A DNA stretch of 64,000 nucleotides. Origin: Ehretia macrophylla (taxonomy: Eukaryota > Streptophyta > Magnoliopsida > Boraginales > Ehretiaceae). The DNA is taken from the NCBI GenBank assembly GCA_037974665.1, contig CM075770.1, forward strand, positions 93,058,850 through 93,122,849, written 5' to 3'. Both the position numbers and the translations under genes were made by a program. The notes beneath the pieces were generated by a model. The model was not told the origin of the DNA and made no database searches. It saw only the letters and a program-made list of their open reading frames with translations. Position 1 is the first letter of the stretch, and the number at the start of each line of letters is the position of its first letter. This document shows, one piece after another, positions 11,788-23,147 of this stretch.

Positions 11788-11815
11788 GGGTTCAGGGTTC
11801 AGGGTTCAGGGTTCA
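11788..11815 (+). repeat. Four exact copies of GGGTTCA in the 3' UTR
   Basis: A heptamer one base from the plant telomere unit GGGTTTA repeats four times, 30 bases after the stop codon. It is most likely a simple minisatellite. Confidence 0.9.
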
Positions 11816-12239
11816 AGGCTCCGTGATCCATTTTTAGATTAGGCTGTCTGCACTAGTTTTATCCTGCAAGTCACCAGGCTGAAAAGAACTTGAGATAAGG
11901 CATTGTTTTCAGAATAATGGGAATGGAATCATCTCTCCACCTGGAAATGTAATATATTTGTTTCCTTGTAGCAAAGCTTGTTTTTTGGGAATCAAATGAT
12001 CTGTTTACCCGTAGAATGCAGATGAACTGATGAATCATCTATACTTAAACCAAATCAAGCTTTTCTGATTGTATCCTGATTTAGATGCAAAAGTCAAAAG
12101 TGTTCATTGTAGGATTTCATATTCTATACCCTTTCATGAATGATGCAATGAAGTTCAAAGATCATTTTCCACCAACTGTGTAATAAAAAATAATGCTATA
12201 TCTTATGTGGAGATAGTCTTATCTCATCTTGTGATATAC

Positions 12240-12303
12240 ATATATATTATAAAGTAGCATGGACTATGGAGGTATCAAAAGATGTAAATATATATATATA
12301 TAT
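12240..12303. repeat. TA-rich microsatellite
   Basis: Short AT-dinucleotide runs occur at both ends, around 12237-12250 and 12289-12303. Confidence 0.7.
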
Positions 12304-12889
12304 GCAAAACAAAGAAGCTCTTCTATTTGGACTACCAGAAAGTCAGAATTATGGTCAACATAATATTTGAGCACCCAGAATATATAACATTATGAGAAAG
12401 ATTAAATTTTGATAAATTAGCCTAATTATTTTATCATAATTCAATAAACAGTTCATTATAATTGGATCTTCCTCTTAACGTTATAATATTGCAAGTGCTT
12501 ATGTGGTCTAATTTATGGCTTCTTGATATTCTCGCAAACCCGCACAAAGGCTCTCTGCAAAGCCACATTAACAAAATGAAAAAGGATTTTCCGCAGTTCG
12601 ACTGGGGCTTAATCTACTTTTTACTCTTGTCATGTCATTGAATTTATAAAAATTATCAGTTTTTATTGAATACCACAGGATGAATCTATTGTAATACTAG
12701 AAGCTTGCAGAAGATCCTGTTGGGGGCATAGTTGTAGGGCTGATGATATTCTATATACTGTAGCTGGCCTGCTTGAAACAATTTTCGTGATTGGCAGACG
12801 AGCCAACCATTTGATCACATTGTTTTTTTATTATTATTTAATAACGAGTAATACACTCCAAATATCTAAGGCATGTTCATTTCAGACCA

Positions 12890-13130
12890 TGTCGGGATTG
12901 GGTATTCATGGCGGTTGCTAAAACCGTCGTTGTTGAGGCTTATAACGTCGGTTGCAAAAATCTTCAAAATTGACTAGCTTATATCGGCGGTTTCCGAAAC
13001 CTTGAACATTGGCTAGAAAATATGGCGGTTTTTGTCGCCGTAATAGATCATCAAATACGTCGTATTGAACCATTGTTATTTATATAAATACCGCGGTTTT
13101 ATGGACGGCGGTTTCCCGTAACATAATAGT
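12890..13130. mobile_element. Fragment with GGCGGTTT subterminal-type repeats (CACTA-like)
   Basis: Several variants of GGCGGTTT and its complement AAACCGTC cluster here, for example near 12910, 12975, 13020 and 13105. Short GC-rich motifs repeated in both orientations are typical of CACTA subterminal regions. No CACTA terminus or 3-bp duplication was found, so this is a fragment or a very old end. Confidence 0.45.
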
Positions 13131-13299
13131 TTTATTTTTTCAAAGAAAAACATCTAACTAAATGTCTAAAGAAACAACATTTTTCGTATCACATGCATAG
13201 CGTGGTTTTTATGCTAGTTTTTTCTATCATCGTTGTCATGATAGAAATCTAACCCGCAAAGTAAGGGCACATAATTTTCTTTTCATTCAAAATTGTTGG

Positions 13300-13767
13300 T
13301 GTCGAGGTCGGAAATCCTCGCAGTTGAGGTTGTACAGTTACGCTTTGTCGAGCTAAACTTTCAGGTTGGCCTCCGAGCTGAACTTTCAGGTCGGCAACTG
13401 AACCTGCACAAGGAAAGGGAAGGAAAAAGTGGGGTGATAACCCGGATTTTTCCCTCGAGCGTGCGAATGATTAGTATGTCCGAGCTGGCAAAGTAGCTGA
13501 GAGTATTTAATGATGAGTTACCTATGAAATAAAGGGGGTGAAGCTCTATTTATACTAAATTCAGGTCTGACAGCATTTAATGCGGTGCAGCTTTATGTCC
13601 CATCAATGCTTTATTATTCATCGGAACAGCTGGCACTGAGGTCGGGGTTTTTCAGGGTCGGGTCAGCATGCAGGTTGGGCATTTAGCTGAATGCGTTGGG
13701 CTAGACTCTGATTAGCCCGTCTCAACTCGGTGTGGGTAACTCACCCTAGCTCGGGGACCCCTCGTCA
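13300..13767 (-). repeat. 3' LTR of the Tat element
   Basis: It begins TG and ends CA, and is equal in length to its partner at 22680-23147. On the sense strand it is preceded by a purine tract, seen on the plus strand as ATCCCCCCCAAGT at 13768-13780. Confidence 0.95.
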
Positions 13768-13958
13768 ATCCCCCCCAAGTCAAGATCGAGGGGGTGAGAT
13801 CTAGAATTGGGAATTTCTCCCGAGCTGGAGGTGCCTGACCCCGACAGAGTAGGGATGGCCACGTCAGCAGTGCATGCCTTTCAAATGACTGACACGTCAC
13901 CTGGCGGTTCTGACAAGATGCGACGTTTGGGCTGCCCGAGGCGATTTTCAGAAGTGCT

Positions 13959-13966
13959 TATAAATA
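13959..13966 (+). promoter_or_regulatory. TATA box for the antisense unit of the Tat element
   Basis: TATAAATA followed by GGGC lies on the plus strand about 190 bp inside the 3' LTR border and upstream of the antisense reading region. It resembles the LTR's own box on the minus strand, TATAAATAGAGC at 22923-22934. It is a promoter by position, not by test. Confidence 0.45.
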
Positions 13967-14187
13967 GGGCCTTGACATCCGAGATTCATTTCACACTTCG
14001 CTTTCAACTTTTATGAGTTTTAGGTCGGACACCAGAGTGGTCGGACGCATTTAGCTCGGAAAGAATCTTCTCAAGATTTTTAGCTCGGAGCCAGCTAGGT
14101 CGGGTCACATTCCGCAGCCAAGAGCAGTAGGTACGTCCTGACTCCCTTTAGTCATTCCTGTACATTTATATTTAGTCTGTAGACAGG

Positions 14188-16510
14188 ATGGGGAGGTCGG
14201 AGTCGGAAGATTCCCAGGCAATGGAGGTGAGGTCCTATGGTGGGGATGAGAGTCCGTCGAGCTCGGAATCCACCTCAAATAGAGACCAAGGTGGAGAGAG
14301 TACCAGTGCGTCTCTAGGATCAGCTAGGAAATCTAGGCCCAGGGAGAGCGATGATGATTGCCAAGTTATTAGGGTTAGACTGGCGTAAGAGGAGGCTGAG
14401 GTAGATCCTTTGGCCGACCTGGGTGACTTGGAAGATAGAGAAGATGAAGAGCCGCTGAGTCAATTGGAGGAGGTCAAGATGCCACAGGAGTACCTAGCTG
14501 GAGTTTCTGCCACCGAGCTGATCGAAGCAGTCCCGGTTAGTGTTGTTCGACCTCGAAGCTCGGCCACAGCCACCGCTTCTTCAACTCGGGGGAAGAGAAT
14601 TGAGCAGCTATTCTCCTGTTGCAAGTGTGCGTGCCATTCCACGGTGCAAATGGACAACGCCAGGCTGAGGAACTGGTCAGTGGATCGTCATCACAAGCTG
14701 AAGGTTCCAGGTCAGCACGAATCGGCTTGCTATCATCCTGCCGACCACTTTACCATCTACGACCTTGCATTCGACGTTATCTAGCTCCCCCTCCCCAATT
14801 TTGTTGTCAATATCTTGAACTACTTTGAGCTCAGCTCGAGTCAAATATCGCAGAATGGTTGGGCTGTGATGGTGGCCTTCTATGTGTTCTACCATGAGAA
14901 GAAAGTGGAGCCAACCTTGCGCAGGTTCAAGCATTTCTTTATGTGCAAACCCAACCCGAAGCAGCCAGGGTGGTTCCACTTTGCAGCTCGGGTCGGCAAC
15001 TCCATATTCACCAAGTGGCACTCTTCTAACAAAGGCTGGCATAATGATATTGGGTGCAGCCGGCTGTGAACTCTGAGTGCAGGTTGGACTGGATTCCAAG
15101 TTTGAGGAAGACCGTCAATGACGACCCCAAGCTCTCAAAGAAGGAACTTGAGGAAGTCGCGGTGCTCAGGCCCGCGCCTGGGACGCTGATAAATATTGAC
15201 AGTGTACTCAAGTGGGAACGAATCTGGGATTCTAAGCTATTTGGTAGGGAACCCGACCTCTCGAGGGATCATCTCAACCTGCTTCCCGAGCTTGAAGAGG
15301 ACGCGGGGTCTAGCTCAGAAGAGGGTCAGTTTGCAGGATCGGCGCCCGACCTCCCAATTATCCTGTCTGCCAGTCTTTTTAGGTTGGCCTTCTGCTCTTT
15401 TTCATTTCTTTCCTCTACCTTTTGCAGGTATGACGGATATGAGAAAACTTGCATATGCCCAGGTGAGGAAGAAGAACGAGGCCAGCGGCGAGGCTTCAGC
15501 TCGGTCTGGCTTGGGAAGTACTGCTCAGGAACAGAGGCAACGACCAAGTACGGGAGGTCGGCTCCGAGGTCTTTTCCAAGGGGACGTCGGGGTCTCCCTT
15601 GCCTAAGAGATCAAGCTCGGGAGTGGCGATCCCGGAGCGCTCATCGTCCCAACCTGAGAGTAGAAAGTGGCCTCGGACCGAGTACTCTTGGAAAGATAAG
15701 GCCGCGGAGGTGAGCCCTCCCTGCAAGGACTTCATGGAGGCGACCAAGGTGGCCCGCGACCCCAAGCTGGCGATGGTCCCGGCAGAGCAGCTCTCGATCG
15801 ACCTGAGGACGGCTATAGTTACGGTGAGTCTTATCTGACTTTTGATATGGTTATGTTTTTTAGCTCGGCTGATCGTTTGGTTCTTTTTTACACAGGCCGA
15901 GTCCCACATCCTTTCAGCTCCCAGCTTTCTTGTCAGGGCCCAGACTCATTCTGTCGAGCTCGAGCAGCGATACATGGATGCCCGGGCCGAGCTTGAGACT
16001 CTGAAGGAGGAGGCCGCCCAGAGGAGCAAAGCGGACACGATGGAGATCGAGCGTCTGAAGAAGGAGCTTGATGCGGAGAAGTCCCGACGCGAAGCCACGG
16101 CCAAGGACGTCGAGCGCTACCAGCTGGAGAAGCGTGAGGCCGAGACGAAGCTCTGGGATCTGGTGGACCGGGTCGGCACTGAAGGAGAGAAGGCAGTGGA
16201 AGCCTTCAAGTCCAGTGATGCGGCCGTGGACTGGTTGGCCAAGGAAGGCGGGGCGATGGCCAAGTATGCCGAGATGAAATTCTACTTCCGGGGTCAAGTC
16301 GCAGCTCGGGAGATAGCGAAGACCTTTTTTCCTGCCACCAAGAATGACTATATTGAAATCTTGGAGGCTCCGCCGTCGGAGTTCTAGGAGATTCCTGAGC
16401 TTCCGGCCGACCTGATGTCCCAGGCTAAAGAGGTGATGAAATTTGTCCAAGAAGGTATGGACCAGGTCAGGGACGAGGTTGATGCAACCAACGCCGCTCC
16501 TCCAAAATAG
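14188..16510 (+). pseudogene. Antisense reading region of the Tat element (gypsy-type transposon domain plus coiled coil)
   Basis: This region lies between pol and the 3' LTR and reads opposite to gag-pol. The first part is acidic and serine-rich. The middle part, near 14.87-15.0 kb, has FYVFYHEKKVEPTLRRF followed by PGWFHFAAR. This resembles the plant family named putative gypsy-type transposon domain (PF04195, from memory). The last part, near 15.95-16.38 kb, is a strong coiled coil with ELETLKEEA and EIERLKKELDAEK. Intron-like borders occur inside, for example an acceptor TTTTTACACAG near 15.9 kb. Antisense reading units are known in Tat elements, but their role is unknown. The region is degraded. 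Confidence 0.7.
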
Positions 16511-17600
16511 ATTTTTGTAAATCAGCCCGGGTAGGGCTTTTGTAATTTTGCCCAGGTTGGGCTCATTGTTATCTTACCCAGGTCGGGCTCTATAATTGTT
16601 TTGTTTTTAATTCTAATGGAATTATTATTTTGCGTTTTATTCGAGTTCGTACTTGTGTACTTTTCCCTTCGCGAATTTTTCTTGGGTAAGTGGGGTCGGG
16701 CCAATATAATGGATCATTCAAACTTAAGTAAAAAGAACCGAGCTGGATGCGATTAATGAATTATCATCCTAATCCGAGCTGGTTAACTGGGCAACTATAT
16801 AATCATCGCCGACCTGGATTCGTCAGTCCGATTTAAAATTGGTCAAACTAATGTTGACGAATGTTGAGTTCGAGTTTAGACAAAAACTAATATACCGACC
16901 TGAAGCCGGATTACACCGAGTTGGACCTTAATCCGAACTGGAAAAGCTAATCAATTTGTTATTGATTATTCCCAAGCTGGAACATAGTCTGAGATGGTTT
17001 ACTTGATCATTAGCTCGTGATTAAGCGTGGCCACCAAGTTAATCCGAGTTGGTAGTAGCTTTTTAGCTGAGGCTCTTGAGCCCAGGTCAGGCATTGCGCT
17101 GGTTTGGTTGCTTGGGCCCTGGTCGGACATTGCACTGATTTACAAAATGAATTGTATTGAATTTGTATACGAAGTACTTAGGCTCAAGGGCGCCGATTAC
17201 ATGTAATGTTTTGGCTCGGGGCCTTAACAAGAGGTTTCGGCTCGGGGCCGTTACAAAATATTTCGACTTGGTGCCGTAACAAGAGATTTCGGCTTGGAGC
17301 CGTTATAAAATATTTTGGCTCGGGGTCTTTAGACAAAATACCGCTTCAGGTGTTCTGAGTGCCATGTATTCTTCAATAGTTTCTCGTTCTTGTCGCGGAG
17401 GTAGAAGGTCCCAGTTCGGACTTCTCTTACAACTTCATACGGTCCCTCCCAGGTTAGGGAGAGCTCGTTACCCGACGCGGCAAAAAGATGGCCTTTCTGA
17501 GTACGAGGTCGCCAACCTTAATAGGTTTAGGCTTGACCTGTTTGGCAAAGGCTTTTTGCATGGGAGCTTTACTGGCCAGCATTCTAATTTGAGCTTTAGC
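16511..17600. other. Non-coding spacer of the Tat element with short diverged repeats
   Basis: No conserved domain was seen. Short phrases recur, such as CCGAGCTGG, GGTCGGGC and TTTCGGCTCGGGGCCGTTAC-like blocks near 17.22-17.33 kb. It separates the antisense unit from the integrase end. Confidence 0.6.
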
Positions 17601-17639
17601 TCAGAGCTCTTCTGCGAGGTTGAGCTCTTCAAGGATCCG

Positions 17640-18400
17640 TGCTCCATTTATTTCTGGATCATGGTGGAAGGTTCTACTGGTCGGAGACCCGATCTCCACT
17701 GGCAGCACCGCTTGAGTACCAAAGGTCAGCTTGAAGGGCAATTCTTCTGTTGCCGAACTGGTGGTAGTCTGCTGAGCCCACAATACCTCGGAAAGAATCG
17801 ATGCCCACTAGCCTTCTGCTTCCTCCAGCTTGGTTTTCAGGCCCTGCAAAATGATTTGGTTAGTCCTTTCGACTTGGTCATTACTTTGAGGGTGAGTAAT
17901 AGATGAGAATCTAAGGTCGACCTCAATTTCAGCACATTTGCCTCAAAAGTATGCACTATCGAATTGCTTGCCGTGGTAGGTAATGATGACCTTCGGCACC
18001 CTAAATCGGCAAATGATATTCTTCCATACAAAATCCCAAGCTGCCTTTTCTGTTATTCTAGCAACACCTTCGGCCTCAGGCCATTTGGTGAAGTAGTCTA
18101 CAGCTACGAAGGTGTGCTTCTTTTGGCCAACATTGTTTGGCAATGGGCCGATGATATCTAAACCCCACTGATAAAATGGTCATGGGCTTATCATCACCGT
18201 AAGGTCTACCGCAGGCTTCCTCTGTACGTTGGCGAACCTTTGGCAGGTATCGCAATTTTTTACATACTCTTTGGCATCTTGTTCTAAGGTTGGCCAGAAA
18301 TAGCATTGCCTCAATGCCTTTCGAGCCAGAGCTTTGCCTCCCAAGTGGTTTCCACATAACCCTTCATGGATCTCTCGGAGTACATAGTTTCCCTCCTCGG
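17640..18400 (-). pseudogene. Tat integrase region
   Basis: The minus strand shows the zinc-binding segment with CDTCQRFA and the catalytic-core phrase FVAVDYFTKWPEAEGV. Toward the C-terminus is PFKLTFGTQAVLPVEIG. This is standard Gypsy integrase order, downstream of the RNase H regions. It is a broken fossil. Confidence 0.9.
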
Positions 18401-18679
18401 GTCTAACACATTTTAAGAGAGGCCAAGTGTAGGCTCTCTTATAGAGTTTCCCGACAATTATGACAAACTTTGAGGCTTGTTTCATGAGTTTTCGAGCTGT
18501 TTTTTCATCCTCTAGGGTCATACCCCCCTCCAAGGAGTCCACGATTAGTTGGGTCCAATGTGGACTTATATTGAGCTCTGCTACGACTGGCACCCCCAAC
18601 TGAATACTCGGTTCAGATACTTCTTCCACATGGACCAAAGTAGGTCGGCTCTCGCCCAAGGCCAACCTGGACAGGGCAT

Positions 18680-19010
18680 CAGCCTTCATATTCTCTTCTC
18701 TCGGGATTTGCTGTATCATGAACCTTTTCAGCCTTGAGGTCAAATCCTTGACTCTGTTGAGGTAGGCCAACATAGTACTATCCTTGGCTTCGAACTCTCC
18801 AGATATCTGACTAGAAACCAATTGAGATTCGGTGCTCAAGTCGACTATCTGTGCCCCGAGCTGAGCTACAATTTTCAGCCCCGCAATCACCGCTTCATAC
18901 TCCGCTTCATTGTTGGACGCCGGAAAGGCGAACTTGAGGGAGTATTGGTACTAATGCCGGGTCGGGTCAAGGATGACCACTCCAACTCCGCTGCCAGACT
19001 TCTCTGAGGC
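18680..19010 (-). pseudogene. Second (archaeal-type) RNase H region of the Tat element
   Basis: The minus strand reads AGLKIVAQLGAQIVDLST and then IPREENMKADALSRLA, an RNase H fold separate from the first RNase H next to RT. A second, archaeal-type RNase H between RNase H and integrase is a known mark of the Tat lineage. Confidence 0.85.
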
Positions 19011-19029
19011 CCTATCCACATGGACCTTC

Positions 19030-19500
19030 TACACGTCATCCGAGTCATGCTCGGCTCGGCCAGTGCATTCTACCACAAAGTCCGCAATGGCTTGGGCTTT
19101 GATGGCTGTTCTGGGCTGGTAGGTGATGTCAAATTGACTCAGCTCAACTGCCCATTTCAGCAGCCTGCCCGACGCCTCCAGCTTGTGCATGATGGACTTG
19201 AGTGGGGCATCCGTCATGACCTTAATCAGATGAGCGTCAAAGTTTGGCTTCAGCTTTCTTACCACTGTGATGAGCGCGAGGGCGAGTTTTTCCAAGGAAG
19301 AGTACCTTACGTCGGCCCCTTGCAGGGTTTTGCTGACATAATAGACCGGCTTCTGTTCATTCCTTTCTTCTTGGACTAGTGTCGCTGCCACTGCTATCCC
19401 CGAGCATGCTAGGTATAGTATCAACTCCTCCCCCACCTCAGGTCAGGATAGCAGGGGCGGCGAAGCTAAATATCTTTTCAGTTCTTGGAAGGCGTTATGG
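19030..19500 (-). pseudogene. First RNase H region of the Tat element
   Basis: Motifs on the minus strand include YYVSKTLQGADVRYSSLEKL and VMTDAPLKSIMHK, as in the RNase H that follows reverse transcriptase in Gypsy elements. Confidence 0.9.
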
Positions 19501-19649
19501 CATTCTCTAGTCCATTCAAAGTTCTTAGGATTCCTCAATATCTTGAACAGGGGAGCACACTTATCCGCCGACCTGGACATGAATCTGCTCAGCGCCGCGA
19601 CCTTGCTTGCTAACACTTGGACGTCTTTCACGCAGGTCGGCGGTGCTAG

Positions 19650-20580
19650 GTCGAGTATCGCCTAAACCTTCTCTGGGTTAGCTTCTATCCCACGGGCTGT
19701 GACTATGAAGCCCAAAAAATTTTCCTGCCTTAATGCCAAATGCGCATTTTTTTGGGTTTAGCTTTATCCCAAAGTGCTCCATTACGGCGAAGGCTTCAGT
19801 CAGGTCAGCTTCATGGTCTTCCGCCCTTCTGCTCTGGACCAACATGTCATCTACATAGATCTCCATATTTAGGCTAATCTAATTTTTGAAAACCTTGTTT
19901 ACCATCCGAGTGTAGGTAGCTCCAGCATTCTTGAGGCCAAAAGGCATGACCTCATAGTAGTAGAGACCTTTATTGGTGGTAAAGATAGTCTTCTATTTGT
20001 CTCCGGGCGCCATCTTAATCTGGTTATAGCCTTTGAAGGTGTCCATGAAAGATAGTAGCTCGAACTTGGAGGTGGCATCCACCATCTAATCAATCCGAGG
20101 TAGGGGAAAGCAGTCTTTGGGGCAGGTTTTGTTGAGGTCGGTGAAATCAATACACAGTCTCCATCCACCTGAGGACTTGGTCACTAGGACCACATTGGAT
20201 AACCAGGTTGGGTACTGGATTTCCTTTATGTGGCCGACATCTACCAATTTGTCTACCTCTTCTACTATGATTTGTTACTTATCATAATGGATTTATTACT
20301 TATCATAATGGAAGTGCCTGCGCTTCTGCTTCACCGGATAGTGATTCGGGTCAGCATTCAAGTGATGCTCAATCACTCCTAGGTCAATACCTGTCATGTC
20401 AGAAGTAGAGCATGTAAATATGTGTTCACTTTTCAGGAGAAATTGGCTTATACCTTTCTTGAGGTCGGTAGAGAGTTCACTTCTAATTTTTGCTCTCTTT
20501 GTTTCATCGGAGAGTTCCACCTCCTGAAGGTCTTCAGCTGGGCTTTCTCTCTTGGCATCCCTCTTCTCTTCGGGCAAATC
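19650..20580 (-). pseudogene. Tat reverse transcriptase region
   Basis: The minus strand contains the catalytic box region MEIYVDDMLVQSR and the following LTEAFAVMEHFGIKLNPKKC. The upstream part carries the conserved HHLNADPNHYPVKQKRR lead-in. A short direct repeat with TTACTTATCATAATGG lies near 20275-20310. Several breaks. Confidence 0.9.
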
Positions 20581-20799
20581 TGGTCCTCAGCCAACCTGAT
20601 ATTTAGGTCGGAGGGAGTTTTCGTAACACTCCCGGGCTGAGAGCTGGGCTCCGCGGATGGTGGCTGTACCGGCCGGGGTTGGGAATTTTAGGACCTGGTG
20701 GTAGGTAGAAGGGACAGCCCTAAAATGGTTGAGTGTCATTCGACCTCAAATCCCGTTGTAAGTAGAGTTGCAATCCATCACAATGAAGTTGGCTTGCAT

Positions 20800-21200
20800 T
20801 GAAACCGCTTATTTTCGTCTTCCTGTTTCAGCGGAAGGTTGATGACCCCTTCAGCTCGGTGGGCATTCCCAGTGAATCCAGCCAAGGTTCCCCTCAATGG
20901 TCTAAGCCGGCTTCTGTCCAACCCCATTTGCTCAAATGCCTTCAAGAACAGGACTTCTGCCAAGCTCCCGGTGTCCACCATCAACCTCTTCATGGTGAAG
21001 TTGGCTATTTCGGCGCTGATCACCAATGGGTCGTCATGGGGCAATATCATACCTTCCAAATCTTCTAAGGAAAAAATGAGTTCCTCCAATTCCGGGACCG
21101 GACCCCGCGCCGGCCCATACTCTCTTCTGGCTTGAACATAACCCTTCCTTCTAGTTGAGGTCTCTCCACTCGACGCCAATCCTCCGGCGATGGTCTCGAT
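20800..21200 (-). pseudogene. Tat protease region
   Basis: The minus strand has the aspartic protease segment KRLMVDTGSLAEVLFLKAF (DTG active-site motif) and LRPLRGTLAGFTG. Confidence 0.85.
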
Positions 21201-21549
21201 CACCCCCGGCTTGGCGTCTGGGTGGACTTCTCTCCCTATCCCTCTGATCTTGGCTCCGAGTCGGCTGATTATCTACGTACCTCCGGAGGTGACCTCGGGC
21301 TATCAGTGCTTCGATATCCTATTTCAAGTCTTTACACTCCTCGGTAATATGGCCGTAATCCATGTGGTAGCGGCAATACTTGGTTCTATTGCGCTTTTCA
21401 GGTCGGCCTTTTATTCTCGGTGTTGGAGGTAGGTGGTTCTGGTGCTGGATCTCCATTAAGATCTGCTCCTTTGAGGTGTTAAGTGGAGTGAACATAGTGA
21501 ACCGGGGGTTTTGCTTGGGCTGCTAAGGCTGCTTTCCTCAGTCGTTTTG

Positions 21550-22600
21550 GATCTTACCCCCAGGTTGGGCTCGAGAGGTTTCTCCCTTTTTTCCGGCCTC
21601 CTTCTCCTTGTCATCGTCCTTCTTAGCTTGATGGATTTCCTCCGAGTATATGTACCCTTCTGCCCGTACCATCAGCTTGGCTACAGTATCCAGGGGGTCG
21701 ATAGCCAAGGAAGAGGTAAGGGGTCCTAACCTAAGCCCACTTTGGTAAGCCATTAGTGTCATGGAATCCTCCAGGTTGGGGATCTTGAGGGTCTCTTCAT
21801 TGAATCGGATGGTGTAAGCCCTCAAACTCTCTCCTTTGTGCTGTTTCACCAACAGCAATGACGAGGTGTGACGCGTTGCACGTCGGCTTCTAGCGAAGCA
21901 GGACAAGAAAGCCTCAGCCAGCTGATGAAAACTTGCAATAGAGCTGGGACGAAGTTTTTGGAACCAGTCCAAGACATTGCCAACTAGGGTGGTTGGGAAT
22001 ATTTTCGTCTTCATGAGATCCGTCATATCATGGAGAGTCATATGATGGTCGAAGTTCAGCAGGTGGCTGACGGGGTCGCCATCCTCGTTATACATCGCCA
22101 GGTTGGGCATCCGGTTGCCGGTGGGCAATGGCAATGCTAGTACTTCGGGCGAGAGTGGGCTTACGCCGAGCAAGTTAATGACCTTGGTTATGGCAGCTGC
22201 GGTCTTGGCCTGCTCGGGGTCGGCGTGGGCCGCCCTTTTGCCTCTCGCCTCTACGGGTCTCACCTCCAGTTCCAGGAATCCTTCTCCGTCTTGTGCTCGG
22301 GGCCGGAATGCGGAACTGTGGGCGTAGCGGCCGCGGTATAGTTACTTGTGGAACTGGGGGTTCCACAGCTAGCCGGGCTACCTGCTCCTTTAGCTCCTGG
22401 AACATCTTAAGCATCATTCACATCTCCGGCGTCAGGCTGGAGTTGAGGTCTCCATCTGTTGAGGGGTTGGTTTATGAGGCTAAGTGTATATGTTGGCTCG
22501 TTCCAACGTCGGCTTGGGTTTGATCTTGGCTAGGCACCTGCGTGGTTTCGAGATCCTCGTCCGGGTTGGATAAGTCCTGTACCTGTACGCTATGCCTTCT
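21550..22600 (-). pseudogene. Tat gag region
   Basis: The retrotransposon gag motif is clear on the minus strand: MPNLAMYNEDGDPVSHLLNF, then NVLDWFQKLRPSSIASFHQL and LLVKQHKGESLRAYTIRF. This resembles the gag of other plant Tat elements. A zinc knuckle was not confirmed. Confidence 0.9.
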
Positions 22601-22659
22601 AGTTTGTACCATGATGGTTTCTCAATGAGTGGTGAGAAGAGCGATTGAAAGAACTCGTT

Positions 22660-22679
22660 TCCCATAAACGGCGCCAAAC
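22660..22679 (-). other. Primer-binding site of the Tat element
   Basis: The minus strand reads TTTGGCGCCGTTTATGGG directly after the 5' LTR. The core TGGCGCCGTT matches the 3' end complement of aspartate tRNA used by Tat and Athila elements. Confidence 0.75.
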
Positions 22680-23147
22680 TGTCGAGGTCGGAAATCCTCG
22701 TAGCTGAGGTTGTACGGCTACGCTTTGTTGAGCTGAACTTTCAGGTTGGCCTTCGAGCTAAACTTTCAGATCGGCAACTGAACCTGCACAAGGAAATGGA
22801 AGAAAAAGGCGGGGTGATGACCCGGATTTTCCCCTTGGGAGTGCGAATGATTAGTATGTCCAAGCTGGTAAGGTAGCTGAGAGCATTTAATGACGAGTTA
22901 CCTCTGAAATGAAGGGGGTGGAGCTCTATTTATACTAAATTCGGGTCAGACAGCATTTAATGCGGTACAACTTTATGTCCCATCAGTGCTTTATGTCCTA
23001 TCAGAACAGTTGGCACTGAGGTCGGGGTTTTTCGGGGTTGGGTCAGCATTCAGGTTGGGCATTTAGCTAAACGCGCTGGGCTCGGCTCTGATTAGCCAGT
23101 CTCAACTCTGTGTTGGTAACTCACCCCAGCTCGGGGACCCCTCGTCA
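22680..23147 (-). repeat. 5' LTR of the Tat element
   Basis: Partner of 13300-13767, same length. A TATA-like box TATAAATAGAGC on the minus strand at 22923-22934 is the probable element promoter. Confidence 0.95.

Larger units (their letters stand above)
11759..12889 (+). other. 3' UTR and downstream flank of the kinase gene
   Basis: The 3' UTR follows the TGA stop and holds a GGGTTCA repeat. Possible polyadenylation signals include AATAAT near 11912 and an AATGTAATATATT stretch near 11945. Beyond about 12 kb the DNA is AT-rich and shows no gene. Confidence 0.5.
13300..23147 (-). mobile_element. Tat-lineage Ty3/Gypsy retrotransposon, full length, broken
   Basis: Two 468-bp LTRs bound the element, each starting TGTCGAGGTCGG and ending CCCCTCGTCA on the plus strand. 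GTTGG at 13295-13299 and 23148-23152 is a perfect 5-bp target duplication. Sense is minus. Next to the 5' LTR the minus strand reads TGGCGCCGTTTATGGG, similar to the aspartate-tRNA primer site of Tat/Athila elements. Order in sense: gag, protease, reverse transcriptase, RNase H, second RNase H, integrase, then a long region with an antisense reading unit. Two RNase H domains and that antisense unit are hallmarks of Tat. By eye the LTRs differ at about 50 of 468 sites, mostly transitions. That suggests some 4-8 million years under usual plant rates. The polyprotein is broken in many places. Confidence 0.95.

Noticed and set aside
11788-11815. Interstitial telomere sequence
   Set aside because: The unit is GGGTTCA, not GGGTTTA, and has only four copies, so a local minisatellite is more likely.
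14677-15099. A 140-codon minus-strand frame in the Tat antisense region
   Set aside because: The plus strand carries the PF04195-like motif FYVFYHEKKVEPTLRRF in the same place, so this one is a shadow.
20422-21729. Several plus-strand frames within the Tat element
   Set aside because: They mirror gag, protease and RT on the minus strand and show no own motifs.
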